This document shows, piece by piece, positions 34,403-47,455 of a stretch of 64,000 nucleotides of DNA. The notes under the pieces were generated by a model. The model worked only from the letters and a program-made list of their open reading frames with translations. It searched no databases and was not told where the DNA came from. Every line of letters starts with the position of its first letter. Position 1 is the first letter of the stretch. The DNA comes from Synchiropus splendidus (Eukaryota; Chordata; Actinopteri; Syngnathiformes; Callionymidae): assembly GCF_027744825.2 (NCBI RefSeq), contig NC_071342.1, positions 13,721,501 through 13,785,500 of the forward strand. The letters run 5' to 3'. The position numbers were made by a program, and so were the translations under genes.

Positions 34403-37100
34403 TTATTTTATTAAATAATTATAATGGACATTATGTGTATGAATTTCATAAAATTACGAAATTGCTTTAGACTTTTTTTTAGAATTTATATTCACAAAAT
34501 AACTAGCATGTGCATGGCTTGGTCATGCTTCTATGTTATTGTTTTTTTTTTTTTTAGTTTTTTAATAACATTGTTATTTTTTATTTTTTGTTCTTGTTCT
34601 TGTTATGCTTTTTTTTTTTTGTTTTTTTTTTGCCCTTGGCAAAGGAAGCACAATCTTCTCTTATAATTAACTGGAAATATTCCATTTCTATTTCACAAGG
34701 ATTTAGGGCCGTTTTTTTTTATTTCCTGTCTGTCACCTTTTGGTGATATAACTCACTTTGAACACAATGTATAACACCTTGGAAACTTTGAGTCCTCACT
34801 ATGAGAGCAAAATTTGAAAATCTGGAATTTGCGCTATGTCATATTCAATTTCAGTCGATCGCGTCCTCAGGTTTTACGAAAGGGGCCGGTAACTAATCAT
34901 TCATTTGCCAAGTGTTTAAGCAAATTCTATGCAATTGGCTTAGCGCTTATTATATGCTAATCCGATTGAAAATATGCATGCATTCATTTACAGAACAAAT
35001 CCCAAGAAATTCGTGTTGTTTATTTAACATCAACTGAGGAGTCAGTGATCTGTTGATGCACGGAAGAGCAAGACCAACAAACCATGCCCCTGACATACAT
35101 AGGTTTTCCCACAGCACGGCAGAGCATTTGCATGTTGGTTGGAACACCATTTTCGGCATACGTCCCGGCACCTGTGCCCGTCTCGTCACCCCTGCCCTGT
35201 CACAGGTACTTTGTGTTCCGGCACCTTATGACTGACATATTAATGTTACCATCCCCCTCCCAACATTTGGCCACATCAAGGTATCGACATTACATTCGGG
35301 AACATGATGAAATGCGGACTCACTTCATCCTCTGTTTTGAAGTGTAATGGCGACGTTTCTTTTCTGAGTCACGGGGGGGGGGGGAGACTCAGTTTGGCTG
35401 CTTTTAATGCTGATCTTAACAGTAATGAATGAGTATTTGAATTCATAGGTTGGGAGTGGGGGGCTGAAATGAGCTGATAGAGAGCCTCCGATCTCTCCAT
35501 GGAAATTATTTAAGTCCAATTGGTTATATGTGCCTTTTACATATTACATGGATCGATCTTCTCAGCACCAAAGCGACCCAGTCGGAGCTCTCTCCCTCCT
35601 TAGTTAGCATCTGTTTATAGATAATTATTAGTCAACAAAGATCCATCCTTGTCTGAGGCATGGACCTCAAGTACCACTTAAGGGTTTCAACAAACATAAA
35701 GGTGCAGTTTGCGCTTTTCCTAAGAAGCCCTGCAGAAAATTCAGAAGATAACTCGCACATCATTAAGGGTGCGATATAGCAACACCCTCCCCGAGCTGCC
35801 TCCTGTATCCCCCAAGAGACAACCAGCAGAGAGGACTCGGCACAATTACGGTGAAAGAGCTGCAGACCTCAGTCCCTACACTTTACTTTCAAACAGTGTT
35901 TGCAGTACAGAGACACACGGAGCACGTCGAAGGCAGACTTGGATGTCCCAGACGTGATTTGCTCCTATGCTGTATATAAAAGATTAAACTAGATGCAGTT
36001 CTATTTGGGTGACTGCTCTGCCTCGAGCCACCTTGCTGCTGGAGAACAAAACATGCCTTTGGGTGGAAACCAAATGGCCTCACAGGCAAGAAAGAAACTT
36101 GGTTAATTGTAATTATTAAGGTGTGTATTTATTTTTATTCTAGAGGTATTACTATTTCAATATCAATACAAAGTGAAACATGTACTGTAGTAGCAGAAAA
36201 TATCACCTTACTCGGAGCCCATGAATCAAATACTATGTTGACACTGGCGTTTTCCAATCTATCTAATATCTTCCTGCTGCAGAACACAGGAGACCAGGAT
36301 TCAACGGGGAAAATGGCTTCCAAACATTGTGTTTTTTTTTTGTTTAGAATGCTGACAGGCTGTTCTCTGGCTATTAAATCCATTTCTCACTGTCAGTGGA
36401 ACAGGAGCAGCTTAGATTTGAATGAAGAGATGCTGCTGCTCCTGCCGCTGTGGGACCCATATTGCTGATGGCGATACACTCCATGCTGTGCATTGATTTA
36501 AATCTGATTTAGCATGGAATTGTCACAGAACTGAGGCCTTTTTCCTCCCACAATGCGCCATGAAATAATGGTTGACATTTAGATATTTGTGAATTGTATT
36601 TATACTTTGAAGGGCTCCTGTAATGCTAAAAGGTCACCTGCTACTCCACTTCTGGTCCATTTTAGAATCAGTCATCGTTTTCTTTGTTTCCCGTTCGAGG
36701 AAGTATGACAGCGACACATCTCCTTATGACTGAAGACTCTGTCGATCTCACACTTCATCCGTCACTTACGGCAGTGTACGAGTGACTTCTCAACCTGGAT
36801 AGGAGCCACACAAGCTGACATGCTATAGTTGGAACACTAAGATTTTGCTGAAAATTGGTCCACGGATCCAAGATGAAAAAAACAATTATTGAATCCGGTA
36901 CTCACCTACCATCTCTGTAAAGCTACTGTCACCCAAAGGAGTTGTTAAGGCCTGGCTGAGAGGAGGGGGCCACCATTAGTGAGTAGCAGGTTTTGTCGCT
37001 GAGGTACGGCACCAGTGAAAGCATTGTGGGGGATGCTGTGACAATGGCAGTTACAAGAAGGTTTAGAAACACACTTCTATTTAGACTCGGTTGATCTTGA
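34403..37100. other. nrxn1: Large-intron stretch, little recognised
   Basis: T-rich tracts at about 34540-34635 and a run of 12 G at 35373-35384. The remainder is AT-rich and non-coding. Open frames near 35769 and 36121 have no recognisable protein content. Confidence 0.35.
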
Positions 37101-37119
37101 GAGAGAGCAGCAGCAATGC

Positions 37120-38110
37120 CAGCAGGTTGTGTAGGGAATGTATGAGGCCAGTAAAGTACGAGTGACTGAGGGTGAAAGGAGGGTTACGTCAGGGATCAAC
37201 GCTCAGGCCTTTCTTGTGTTTTGGCAACACACAGATGATACTGTTGTAGTCAAGAGCACCTAACCTGAAACCAGCAGTCGAGTCCTTACTTGTGTTTATG
37301 TTCCAGCTGACGTTAAAAGTTTGATGTTGTTCTCAGCCGAAGTGGCTTTCACTGTCCACTGTCACACTCTTTTCAGATGCATTGCAGATTAACTCGTTGT
37401 AGTTACGGTGTGCAGATCAAATTATTGCTGACATTCAGTTGCTGCCATTTGGATCTCTCCTTTCCCTCACTTCTATATGATGTCAAATTGGAGGGCTTGT
37501 ATTGACTGGTGGGTACTTATTTGGAAAATGCAAGACAAGAGCGACACCTTGAAAATCTAGTCAACGGTTTCGGCTTGGAGTTCTGCAACACTAACAGATG
37601 AGGTTAGTTAGAGGTCTTCATGGACAATGGTTTCGCTGAGTTGGTGGAGAGGCTTGAGAGGAGAGAAATGTAGGTTTGTAGATTCAAGACGAAATGTGTG
37701 GGCGGAAATAAACGAGAGTGAGGAAGATGAGGGAGGAGTGGTCGTGAAAACAGATGAGGTTACGTATTTGGGTTCAGTCACACGGAGTCATGGACAGATA
37801 CCAAGGGAGTTGAAGAGGAGAGTGCATGCGAGGTGGAAAGGTTTGCGGCAGGTAGGGAGCGGTAGGGATGCTTACGGGACAGTAGTGAAACCTGCTGTGA
37901 TGTGTGGTTTAAGCATCTCTTAGCAGGATTTGAAGTTAGTATATGAGAGTGAAAGCTCATGCTGAAAGTGTAAGAAGACTTTGTATCATGTGTCTCAGCA
38001 TTAGAAGCCATTAAACTGACTTGTTCGCCACCGTCTTGAGACGTAATTATGAGAACAAGATTCAAATGCAGCAGTCAGAGATAAATCAGTGGCAGGAGGA
38101 GCTGACAACA
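37120..38110 (+). mobile_element. Degraded RTE-like LINE, reverse transcriptase 3' part
   Basis: Broken frames resemble the C-terminal half of a fish non-LTR retrotransposon polymerase. The first is MYEASKVRVTEGERRV followed by a GSTLRPFL-like piece near 37130-37215 (compare GLHQGSALSPFLF). Next is RFVDSRRNVW, then VTYLGSVTRSHGQIPRELKR and RVHARWKGLRQV, with TVVKPAVMCGL at about 37880-37913. KYLGS...REVKKRVQAGW...YKTVVRPAMLYGLE is the usual form. A stretch of about 340 bp (37260-37600) is unrelated or too eroded. Stops and frameshifts make it inactive. The 5' end is truncated, as usual for LINEs. Confidence 0.75.
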
Positions 38111-39354
38111 TTATGAACTTTATCTACATTCTTATTTGAGAAACAAATGGCCCTGTCGTCAACTGCACACCATCTATAATTCTTTGTCCTTTCCCCCCCT
38201 CCATAAACAGTTATTCCGCCAATGCCGGCCTTGGTGCCAGAAGATAAATAAGGGAATTAATTTGTGTCAGGATGACGGCAGAACACTGGGCTGTTTGGCA
38301 GGAAAAACAGAGCAGAGCGTTATTAATGACTAGACGCGGACAGCAAGGACCACAGTCGCTCAGAAGGAGGTCAGGACGGAGGGAGGTGAGCCTCAGGGAC
38401 AGAGAGGAAGAAAGTAAGGTGCTTACTGAAAAAAAAAAAAAATGAAGTGCGTTCTCAATAGAAGCTGATCAGTGAGAGGAGTTGCCTATGGAGGTTTCCA
38501 CTGGTCAGCACTTCATGTTCTGTGTGTGATTCCTTGCAGTGCAATATATAATGAGCTGGCTGCAGAGGCTTCTTTCTGATGGGTGAGACACCACACCACC
38601 TGCACTTGAGCGCCTTTGTGTTGCCTTCACATTTCAGTCCAGAAAAAAAAAAAAATCAACATACTTATTGCCTTACTCTCATGCGCCTCTCATTCTCCAT
38701 CACTTTCCATTTCCTGCAATTTTTGCAAAACAGTTGCACTTCCACATGAAATATTTACACTCCTGCTTTTCTCACTGTTCTTTCTTATTGGCTAGAAAAA
38801 ACTCAACTGTCAATATTACGAGTCTGAGGAAACTCAAAAAGCCTCTGATGAAAAACATTAAAAGAATATTGGAGTGTGAAACCCAAATGGAATGTAACGA
38901 GAGTTTGAACTGCTTTCAGCGCTTTCAATTTAAGTTACACAAGCTTTGATCGAAGTCGCGGTCTTGTCGGTCATCAGGTCTCTTTGTGACGTACGTTGAG
39001 CTTTTGCTCTGTTGGGAAGCAACTCTAAGTTTTGATGCCTGAAGCATTCTGATTTGAATAGTGGCTCTCCTGCGTGACTTGGTCGAGGATGATGAGTGGC
39101 GTAGTACTGGCGTAGTTGAGACGCTACTCCGTAATATTGAATAATAATTGAAATTTGTTTGGTTTCCTGTTTAAAAAATGCATCATCAGACCAAGCAAGT
39201 TAGTAAGCGTCATTCACCATCATTTTTTGTTCCCAAACTAGAGTGAGATGGTCACAGAGGACATGTCATTTCCAACCTCATGTTGCATGTGATGAGTTTA
39301 GAGCACACTTTCTTTACGTACAAGTGTTCCAGATGAAATGATTCACTTTCATCA

Positions 39355-39565
39355 CTGCTTAAACAAAGAATAACCAGTTTCAAGGAGGTTATGTTTTTGA
39401 CAGAGTTGGCTTTTCTGTCTGTGTTCAAAATACCTTGAAAAGTTATGGATGGATTTGGATGAAATTTTCTGGGAATGTGTGAAGTGGGATGAGGAACAAA
39501 TTTGGAAGCGATCCGGATCGCTTCTCAAGCTGTCAATTTGGACGTTCAGTACAAAATAGATATAC
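39355..39565 (-). repeat. Diverged dispersed fish repeat
   Basis: The segment with CAAGGAGGTTATGTTTTTG, AAAGTTATGGATGGATTTGG, ATGAAATTTTCTGGGAATGT and GGAACAAATTTGG resembles a dispersed repeat frequent in teleost genomes that I recognise by these words but cannot name. It has decayed. The strand is arbitrary. The open frame on the minus strand across it is not a gene. Confidence 0.5.
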
Positions 39566-40964
39566 ACTTTCAAAGTCTCAAAGTATTCTCAAGCGGTCCA
39601 GAGGTTAGGTTAGGAATCTGTGCTCTCTTCACCATGGCCGGGGTCATGGATTTAAGATTTAGTTCTTGAAAGGATTCTTTATTGCCAAAGGTTTGTGCTC
39701 TCAGAGCGCTTTTCTAGTTTGGGGTCTGCTTCTGACATGGCAGCTTCTTCCTTTAAACAAATAAATCTTACCGCACTGAAGCTTTGGTGCCGTGTGAAGT
39801 CAGCCTGTCTTTTTGGTCATGGTCATCAACAAGGTCAAGATAAATCTGGACAGCTTCCCCCTTGATAAGCTGTGTGTAGACAGTGACCCTGAAGGGCAAA
39901 ACATGTGTCACCGCTCTTCCAACTAATTATTGAGATAAAACTGACTTGGACAATTTTACTTCACACATGCTCCTCTGCACACAGATCAATGTTAAATATT
40001 TGTAAAGTTTGCTTACATGCTATTTACATTAGCAAGTCACATTGGCAAGTGAAACATAATGGACAACTGATCTGTGCTATTTTCCTTGTTCGCTGAAGTG
40101 ATACTGTCAGCTAATAACCTTAGTATCATCTGCAGTGTTTCCGGTAAAATAAGTCGGAATCTGTTCGTTCATCCAACAGTCATGATATATTTTGGTGAGG
40201 AGGAGACATAGGCAGCGATTACGTCGGAGTACCTGGTGTGTTTACAGGGGCGATTTTGAAGATGCCACTGGGTGGATAATGCCAAAGCAAACAAAGCATA
40301 TATTTAATTCATTAATTATAATATAATTATTTATAATATAACTATGACATGTGATGTCACCAATGATGTCATGGTTCTGTTTGATACGACTTTGGTGTGT
40401 CCTAGACGTTTCAGGTTCCGAACCAGTTTTATTCCCCTCAGAACAGGTTCAAAATTATGTTCAGGAACCGGTACTGATGTGAAAGCCCTTGCTTTGGTTT
40501 TGTGCCATGCTAAATATATGTTGTTTTTCTCAGAATTTGAAACATTTATTTTACCCTCTCTGTTAACTCAATTCCTGACCATTGTTTTGTGTGGACCAAT
40601 CTGGAGTCATACATACATCTTTGAACGATCCGTCACTGCGCCGTGAGGGAACTGCAGCGTGATCTTATATCTGCATTATATAAAATGGTATTTGTCTGAA
40701 ATATTGTATGAGTGCATCCTCAACAGGACGACCTTTCTTTAGCATCAGTGGAAGCATTGCTCTCAGGAGTCTGCCACCTCGGCTGGCTGACTACCAGCAA
40801 ACACGACTTCACACAGATGCTTCACATTCCCTTGCAATGTAAAATGAATCTCCCCACAAATAAATCATGACGTTTTCCTAACCCCGGGTCTTCAAATAAA
40901 TGAAAGATATTGAAGTTTGTAAATATATTAATAATTTCATGAATTATTCCCTCTCTTCTGTTAG

Positions 40965-41003
40965 CTTGTTTGGCGCCGCCGTGTCAGGTCTGGGCCCGCT
41001 GAT
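40965..41003 (+). other. Exon-like GC island with splice sites, contains an in-phase stop
   Basis: Preceded by TTCCCTCTCTTCTGTTAG and followed by the consensus donor GTAAGT. It is 39 nt long and GC-rich inside AT-rich intron. In neurexin phase 1 it ends with TGA, so inclusion would stop translation soon after EGF1. It could be a poison exon, a decoy or chance. Confidence 0.2.
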
Positions 41004-41652
41004 GTAAGTGGTGAGTCACTGTGGATGTAAGATAATCTGTTCAAATGCTGAAATATCACCCTTGTTCAGGAGAGAACTGTAAATTTTGCAGTAAAACTGT
41101 CACCACAGTTGCAGACGGCTCCCACCGGCCACTGCCCAGAGTCACGTTGCAATATAAGTTGGTCTCTCAAGGAAGGGTCAATTGTTGGGAAACCTGTTTA
41201 CACAAGTGAAAGCCACACAGTTTGGGCTTACAGATCAAGTCATGTATTCATGCAGAAGTGCTGGTCATGGTGAAAAATAAACTAGGTTTCACTGATGTAT
41301 TTAAATATTTGGACTTTACTTTTTACTTCTGAAGTGTTGCTGCAGAGGCAGGACTTACGTTGCCACCGACTTCAGCACGTTCCAGTTATCAAATTCTGAA
41401 AACAAGATAGCGATGTGCACAAAATCTATTCCCACACATGCCTTGTCTGGATTCACACTTCCTGGTAAATACATGCTACTTCCTGTTTACCTTCGGGGTA
41501 GCCATCTTGGATTGTATAGACATGATGGTGAGGATTCTTACCCTCCTTACTTGGAAATCACACATCAGGTGAAGCAACTGGGGGACATAACTGGGAATTT
41601 CCGAGTTCCAAGCACGACTCAATCGCACCCTTTGTGTACTGTTTGTATATTG

Positions 41653-41865
41653 TAGTGAAGGGTAGATGAGGTATCATGAAACAGTATCGCAGAGTTGATG
41701 GAACACTGTCCTAATTTTCAAAGGCCACTTAAAGTTGCTCTTGGTTTAGAAATGATGTGAGGTTTCATTGACTCAGTTATCCAAACATTTTATAACAGAC
41801 AGTGCCCTCTGGTGGCCTCTAAAAATCAAGACACTGTTTCATGAAACCTCATCTACCCATCACTA
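41653..41865. mobile_element. hAT-type MITE copy
   Basis: It begins TAGTGAAGGGTAGATGAGG and ends CTACCCATCACTA. The flanks GTATATTG and GTATACTC agree at 6 of 8 positions, as expected for a decayed 8-bp duplication. The right inner site GTGCCCTCTGGTGG (41802-41815) is, on the minus strand, a perfect 14/14 CTCF core; the left inner site has decayed. Confidence 0.8.
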
Positions 41866-43729
41866 GTATACTCTAAGTCATCATTAGTACAAAAAGAAAA
41901 GGGAACAATTTTTTTTCTTGAGAACAATTTTTAAATAGCTAAAAAATAAAACCTGTTCCACTCATATTGAATATTAATATTTAAACAAACAAACCAAACT
42001 GTATTACCATTAGATTTCATCCAAAGATATACACATCTGAACATATAAATAATTAATCTTAGTAAAACGTAATCGCAGTTGAATGTGTCCTCATTCAGTC
42101 ACGGAAATAGATCCGCAATGATCGTGTTAAATACAATAAAGGAGGAGGTATGTTTTAAACCATTTTCATGGGGAATGATGAAGTGTTTTAACTCTGCAAA
42201 TGTCATGTCTAGTAATTTCCATTTCTATGATCACACCTCACGTGAGAAGCCACTTCATGCTTAATATCAAGCTGGTGGCTGGTAAAGCAACATGCGTTCG
42301 AGGCCTCTGCACTTTGTCAGAGTCATTAACAGAACATGAGGCTGACAATCAACTCAAGATCGTCTCGCAGTTGTTCTTGGATGATAAACATTGTACTAAT
42401 CTGGGTGCGGGACATTTGGATGAGGAGCTGACATGAGGTCGACTGCTGGGACCTGGAAAAACATGCAGCCGCTCGACTGTAATTAGCTTGTTGGCATCTC
42501 TCTGGTCCAAACAACGTGGTAATTATGAGTTGAAGTTCTTTAGGCGGCTGTCTCCTGTGTCTTGACTCACCAGGGAATAAGACAATGAGAAGAGGGAAGA
42601 GCGAGGTGTAAAATGCACTCGTGCTGTCGCAGGAAGCAAAACTGTAACTGCACGTATGAAGTTGTTGAGTGATGCTCTGTCGTGAGCAAGACGTTCACAT
42701 TTCTGAAAGTTTATTGGAACAAATAAAGAAAAATATCAGCCAGGAGTGGCAGTAAAAGCTCACTTCCCCTCTCAGTTGTGATCAATATGTTCTTTCATCT
42801 CCAGGATATTTATTAAATTTATGAATTTCATCGCATGTATTCCCCTGCCGCCTCGTTCTTCTTTATAACTGGTTTGGCCGAGACAGCCGGCCTGTGAGTC
42901 ATTAGGGCCAGATGAAAATCCACCACAGGCCGGGCCAGTTGGACCATAGGGCCATCCTCGGAACCCTCGGAGAACCGACCGCTTCAGTTGCTTAGCAACA
43001 CCATCTGTAATTAGTTCGGAGATGTTGCACTCTGTGTCAGATGCCTGGTCCTCACTGGGAGGTGGAACCACAGGAGGAGGAAGACACAAGCGCAGACTGG
43101 ATTTATTCTTTGACGGTCAACTTCTTCTGTGTCTGGGCAGAGGAGACAATTCTCAATATTGAAAGAAAGACGGCCAAATGTATCTGTGCAGCTAGAGTTT
43201 GGATATTATTACACTGGTCAACTCTGTTTTTATTGGATGTTGGAAAGACTCTTGGTTGACCTTGGACATGCCTCTGTATTGTCCCATAAGAGCTGAGTGA
43301 GGGTCCAGGGGAGAGGAAAGGCTGGCTGCCTTTGACCCGACTGCTGCCCCTGTGACCTGACCTTGCATAGGAAAGTGGATGAAACTGGACAAAACTAGTC
43401 AAGGACTCCAACAACAACTGATAAAATCATTAACTATGTCATTGTTCGGACCTAAAATGCCTATGTGGAGTGGCTTATATGAACTCTTTCATTTGTTTCT
43501 CGTTCATTCATCCTCAATACCGATGCACGGCATCAGGTCCACATTCCTCTGTTTGACGGCTGTGAGAGGATGATAAACAGCATTTTAAAATGTGTGAGCA
43601 CTGGTTAAATCTTGAACAAATTATTGAAGAAATTGATGAATAACATCTAAAATTTCAGGTCACTGAAGACCACTTCATAACCACGACTACTGAAGCCTGA
43701 TAATCATAATATTTTAATCTTTCAAAAGA

Positions 43730-43730
<1 letters not shown>

Positions 43731-43791
<61 letters not shown>
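43731..43791. repeat. (TA)n microsatellite, 61 bp
   Basis: Pure TA array in the large intron. Confidence 0.97.
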
Positions 43792-43793
<2 letters not shown>

Positions 43794-45774
43794 TCTGTGC
43801 TTTAGGCATCAAAAGTGAAATAATTGCTTCTGAGGCATCGGTGAGCTTTGCCTCACGGTGACCCACACAGCAGTGATGCACAAGGTAAATAGAGTCTTAA
43901 ATAAAGACAGATTGCAGCAGCCACATAGTGGTGAGATTGCATCTGCTGATGGAGGAAGGGCTCAATAACAGTCGATTCTCTTGAGGGTTGTATTATAAAT
44001 AAATCACCGTCCCGCACATGACAGTGAATCAACTATGGGCAAGATACTGGGACGTGTCTTCAGATTTCAGTCATGTGACAAATGAAATGGAAGGTTGGAG
44101 GAGCGAAGTGAGAAAGTGCTTCCATGCCTGGCTGCATACGGAAGTGTTGAGCGGAGATAATGCTCTGTGGTTTCAAGGCTGGTGAAATAGAGGTGGTGAG
44201 ATGAGTTAGAAAAAAAGGACACTGATGCACTTCTGTCATTTGGACTTTTTAGGTTAAGATAAAATCACTTCACCAGAGGACATTGATAATATTAAAGTCA
44301 GATTCATGAGGGATTGGTAATCTACCACCCGCTCAGTAGCAGTAACAATAAACATAGCTTCATTGTTAAAGCAGGGAATTCGAGATCAGAGAAAACTGTG
44401 TCTGGTTTGAGGGAACACAGGTTGCCACAGCAGTTTCATGCTCTGCTGCACAGTAGTTTTGTATTGCGATATTTTTTTGTATTGCGATATTTCAGTCGAT
44501 CTATATACACTCCGATGTCCGACTCCAGTTCCATGTTTTCTTGCCATTCAATGTGGCGTTGATGGGCGTTAATAAAAAGGCAGCACAATTCACTCCAGTA
44601 CATTGCGATTTTCTCCGTTTAATTTTCATACCTCAAGTGTAGCGAGCCTCTGACAGCGGCTTGTTTGGTCACAATTCATGAACTGCAACCAATATCAGTG
44701 ACCTATAAAACCTCAACTGAGTACCAGGTGGTCAATAGTGACTCCATAAATTCCGAGGCTAACTAACAGCATCCTGTAATAAAACACACACGCTCCATAA
44801 AGTGGGCTCCGTTGGGTTGAAATAAAGTGCCCTCTATGCAATATAAGATTTTTGTGATGGCATATTCTGGAATATTTTCACAAACAGTTTGTGGAAACTC
44901 TCAAAACGAACGCTTTATTTAGATTAGTTTGCCACTGTTGTGTGTTAACAGGAGGCGTCAGCTTCAGTCATTAATGTAGGTCAATGTTTCTCTTTTACTG
45001 TGCGCTTAAATTTTGCAGTACATTAAGCTGTCGTGTGGCCTACACTTCTCATTTGGATGGTTGCAAATTCTCTGTGGCTGTATCTTTATAGAGTGGCATT
45101 AAACAGATTTCGTACATGTCCATAAGTGTTGGAACGGTTATTGCGAACACTGTGACCCACATCTCATCAGAAGTGTGTTGGATCCCACTGGGGAGTTTTG
45201 ACATTTTCCGATGTGTTCTCTTTTGCTTATTTTTCCTCTCTGAGCCATGCCCCTGACAGTTATTCTTCCTTGTTATTTTGCATCTCCACTTGTGTCCCCA
45301 AGTCAATTTAGAAAGGCCTACTTTTTTTTTTTTTAACTGCATATCCGCTGTGTTGTTCTCAAAACATTGTGGTCCACTTGGAAGTGGTGACAATACGAAT
45401 CATGATATATTAATGATGGGATAAAAAAAAATGTCATCACTCAGACATTCATGCTGTGTTGGATTTTTGTTTAGTGGCGTGGAGGACTTGCTCACAACAC
45501 ACTTATGAACTCCAAATAAAAACAATGTCACTTCAGGAAACAGTCTCTGTACTTACTGGAAAATACTTTGGTTCAGGGATCATGTGAATAAATCGTAATT
45601 TTTAAGAGAAAAAGGTTCAGGGAATAAATAAAATCAGGTCTGACATGAATCTGGTATCACCTTTGACCCCTGTAATTTGGCGTTGTGTTTGATGTCCATT
45701 TTTATAGCCGAAAAATATACACTTGGGTCCCACAAAATTGATGATGATAATAATAATATTCAAGCCTTGATGTC

Positions 45775-45800
45775 TTAATAATAATAATAATAATAATAAT

Positions 45801-45888
<88 letters not shown>
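45775..45888. repeat. (AAT)n followed by (TA)n
   Basis: AAT units at about 45775-45800, then a pure TA array at 45807-45888 (82 bp). Confidence 0.97.
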
Positions 45889-45891
<3 letters not shown>

Positions 45892-46690
45892 TCATGGTAT
45901 ATGAAAATAACACTTTCAGTACATTCTTTATCTTCACTTGAATTGTCCCCCTGTGATCTCATTTGGTGAAAATGTTGTCAAATTCCTGGAGGCCCTCAGA
46001 TTGGCTCACGCTCCTGTGATCCCTCTTGTCTCCTTGTCTCCTCCCTGGTGACTCTCCTGGGAAGCATTTAATGAGAGGCATGTGAGGTCCAAAGTGGTGT
46101 TTTCAGCTGGAGGTGACTGTTGAACAGTCCCTGTCATGGTGGCACAGCAAACATTACGGCAAGAAATGTTGCCTGTTTCATTCATGTCCGAATTTTCCAA
46201 CCCTCAAGGATTGCAATGTGCTCAACATACTGAGAAACGCTTCAGCTCTCCAGTGACAGGTTCAGTTTGAGAATTTTAGGTCAATTTGGGTCACTCAGGT
46301 CATGTCGGTGTTTTTTCCTCCAAAGAGAGTGAAGAGACTGTATCTGCCGTACAATGAGTTTCCCATGAGTGGCTGCAGACTAATATCCTCACATGGGTTA
46401 AGTCTACGATAAAGACCTTTGCACTTCGCTGTCTCCTGGCGACCAAAAGTACACACCACTGAATACTATCTATCTGCCAGCTCAACCAAAAAATGGCAAG
46501 GGCCATTGTGGAGAAGCATTTGCCAGCCACCCAGGGAGTCTCGCAGCTCATGACATTTCTAAGCACAAGCAGGGAAGTCAGAGCAGCAGAGCACTTAGTC
46601 CACAGACACATGTTGTTTTCCATTTTAGTTCTTGGGCAAAAACATCTCATCTATTTGTTTTTTGTTTGTTTGTTTGTTTGCTTTAATATT

Positions 46691-47099
46691 CTTCTGCAAT
46701 GTTAAAAAAAATAATGATGTAATTCTGTTTTAGTTTTCAGTTTCTGGTCGACTCATTTTGCACTCTGAATGGTTGTGATGCGTTGGTGAGGTTTCATAAA
46801 GCATTACTGATGGGTGTCTTCATTCTCAGAGCTCAGTAGGTGGCGCTCTTGGTTTTAAAATGATCTTCACTTTTATTGAAATTGTTGCACAAAGCTTACT
46901 TCTGCATTGCTAAAAAAAAAAGTAATGATGTAATTCTGTTTTAGTTTTCAGTTTTTGGTCGACTCATTTTGCACTCTGAATGGTTGTGATGCGTTGGTGA
47001 GGTTTCATAAAGCATTACTGATGGGTGTCTTTATTCTCAGAGCTCAGTAGGTGGCGCTCTTGGTTTTAAAATGATTTATTGAAGTTGTTGCACAAAGCC
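46691..47099. repeat. Recent tandem duplication, 211-bp period
   Basis: The TAATGATGTAATTCTG word at 46712 recurs at 46923, and the two units differ at only a few positions over about 170 bp plus a short deletion near the end of the second. Each unit includes a MITE left part with a CTCF-like TCAGTAGGTGGCGC (46833-46846 and 47044-47057). Only the second unit continues into the rest of the MITE. The high identity points to a young duplication. Confidence 0.9.
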
Positions 47100-47172
47100 A
47101 AATATTGTACAACAAACGGCATCTAGTTGCCTCTGAAAATGAGGTCACTGTTTCATGAAACATCACTTCTCA
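46993..47172. mobile_element. hAT-type MITE copy, left part duplicated upstream
   Basis: From GTTGGTGAGGTTTCATAAAG to TGTTTCATGAAACATCAC. The left end is diverged. The same left part occurs alone in the upstream tandem unit (46782-46880). The left CTCF-like site TCAGTAGGTGGCGC is 13/14; the right one is decayed. Confidence 0.65.
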
Positions 47173-47286
47173 ACGGGCAACACATTCTTCTATTTACGAA
47201 GCAACATGATCCTTTCGGCGAGGGAGTAGCATCTGGGTGTACTTTGTCTGAGCTTTTGGCAGACAAAGCTTTTAGGTAAATACTGG

Positions 47287-47455
47287 TGATAGGTTGATGC
47301 GGTTTCATGACACAGTGTCCTGACTTTCATAGGCCACCAGATGGCGCTGTCTGCTGTACGTATAATGCTTGAATTTGAACAACTAATTCAATGAAACATC
47401 TAGCGCCATCTAGTGGCCTCTGAAAGTAAGGACTCTTGTGTCCTGTTACATGATA
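47287..47455. mobile_element. hAT-type MITE copy with a perfect inverted CTCF-like pair
   Basis: Left end GTGATAGGTTGATGCGGTTT; right end CTGTTACATGATACAG, where the terminal repeat is eroded. Inside, CCACCAGATGGCGC at 47334-47347 and GCGCCATCTAGTGG at 47403-47416 each fit the 14-bp CTCF core fully, on opposite strands and facing each other, 55 bp apart. Confidence 0.75.
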
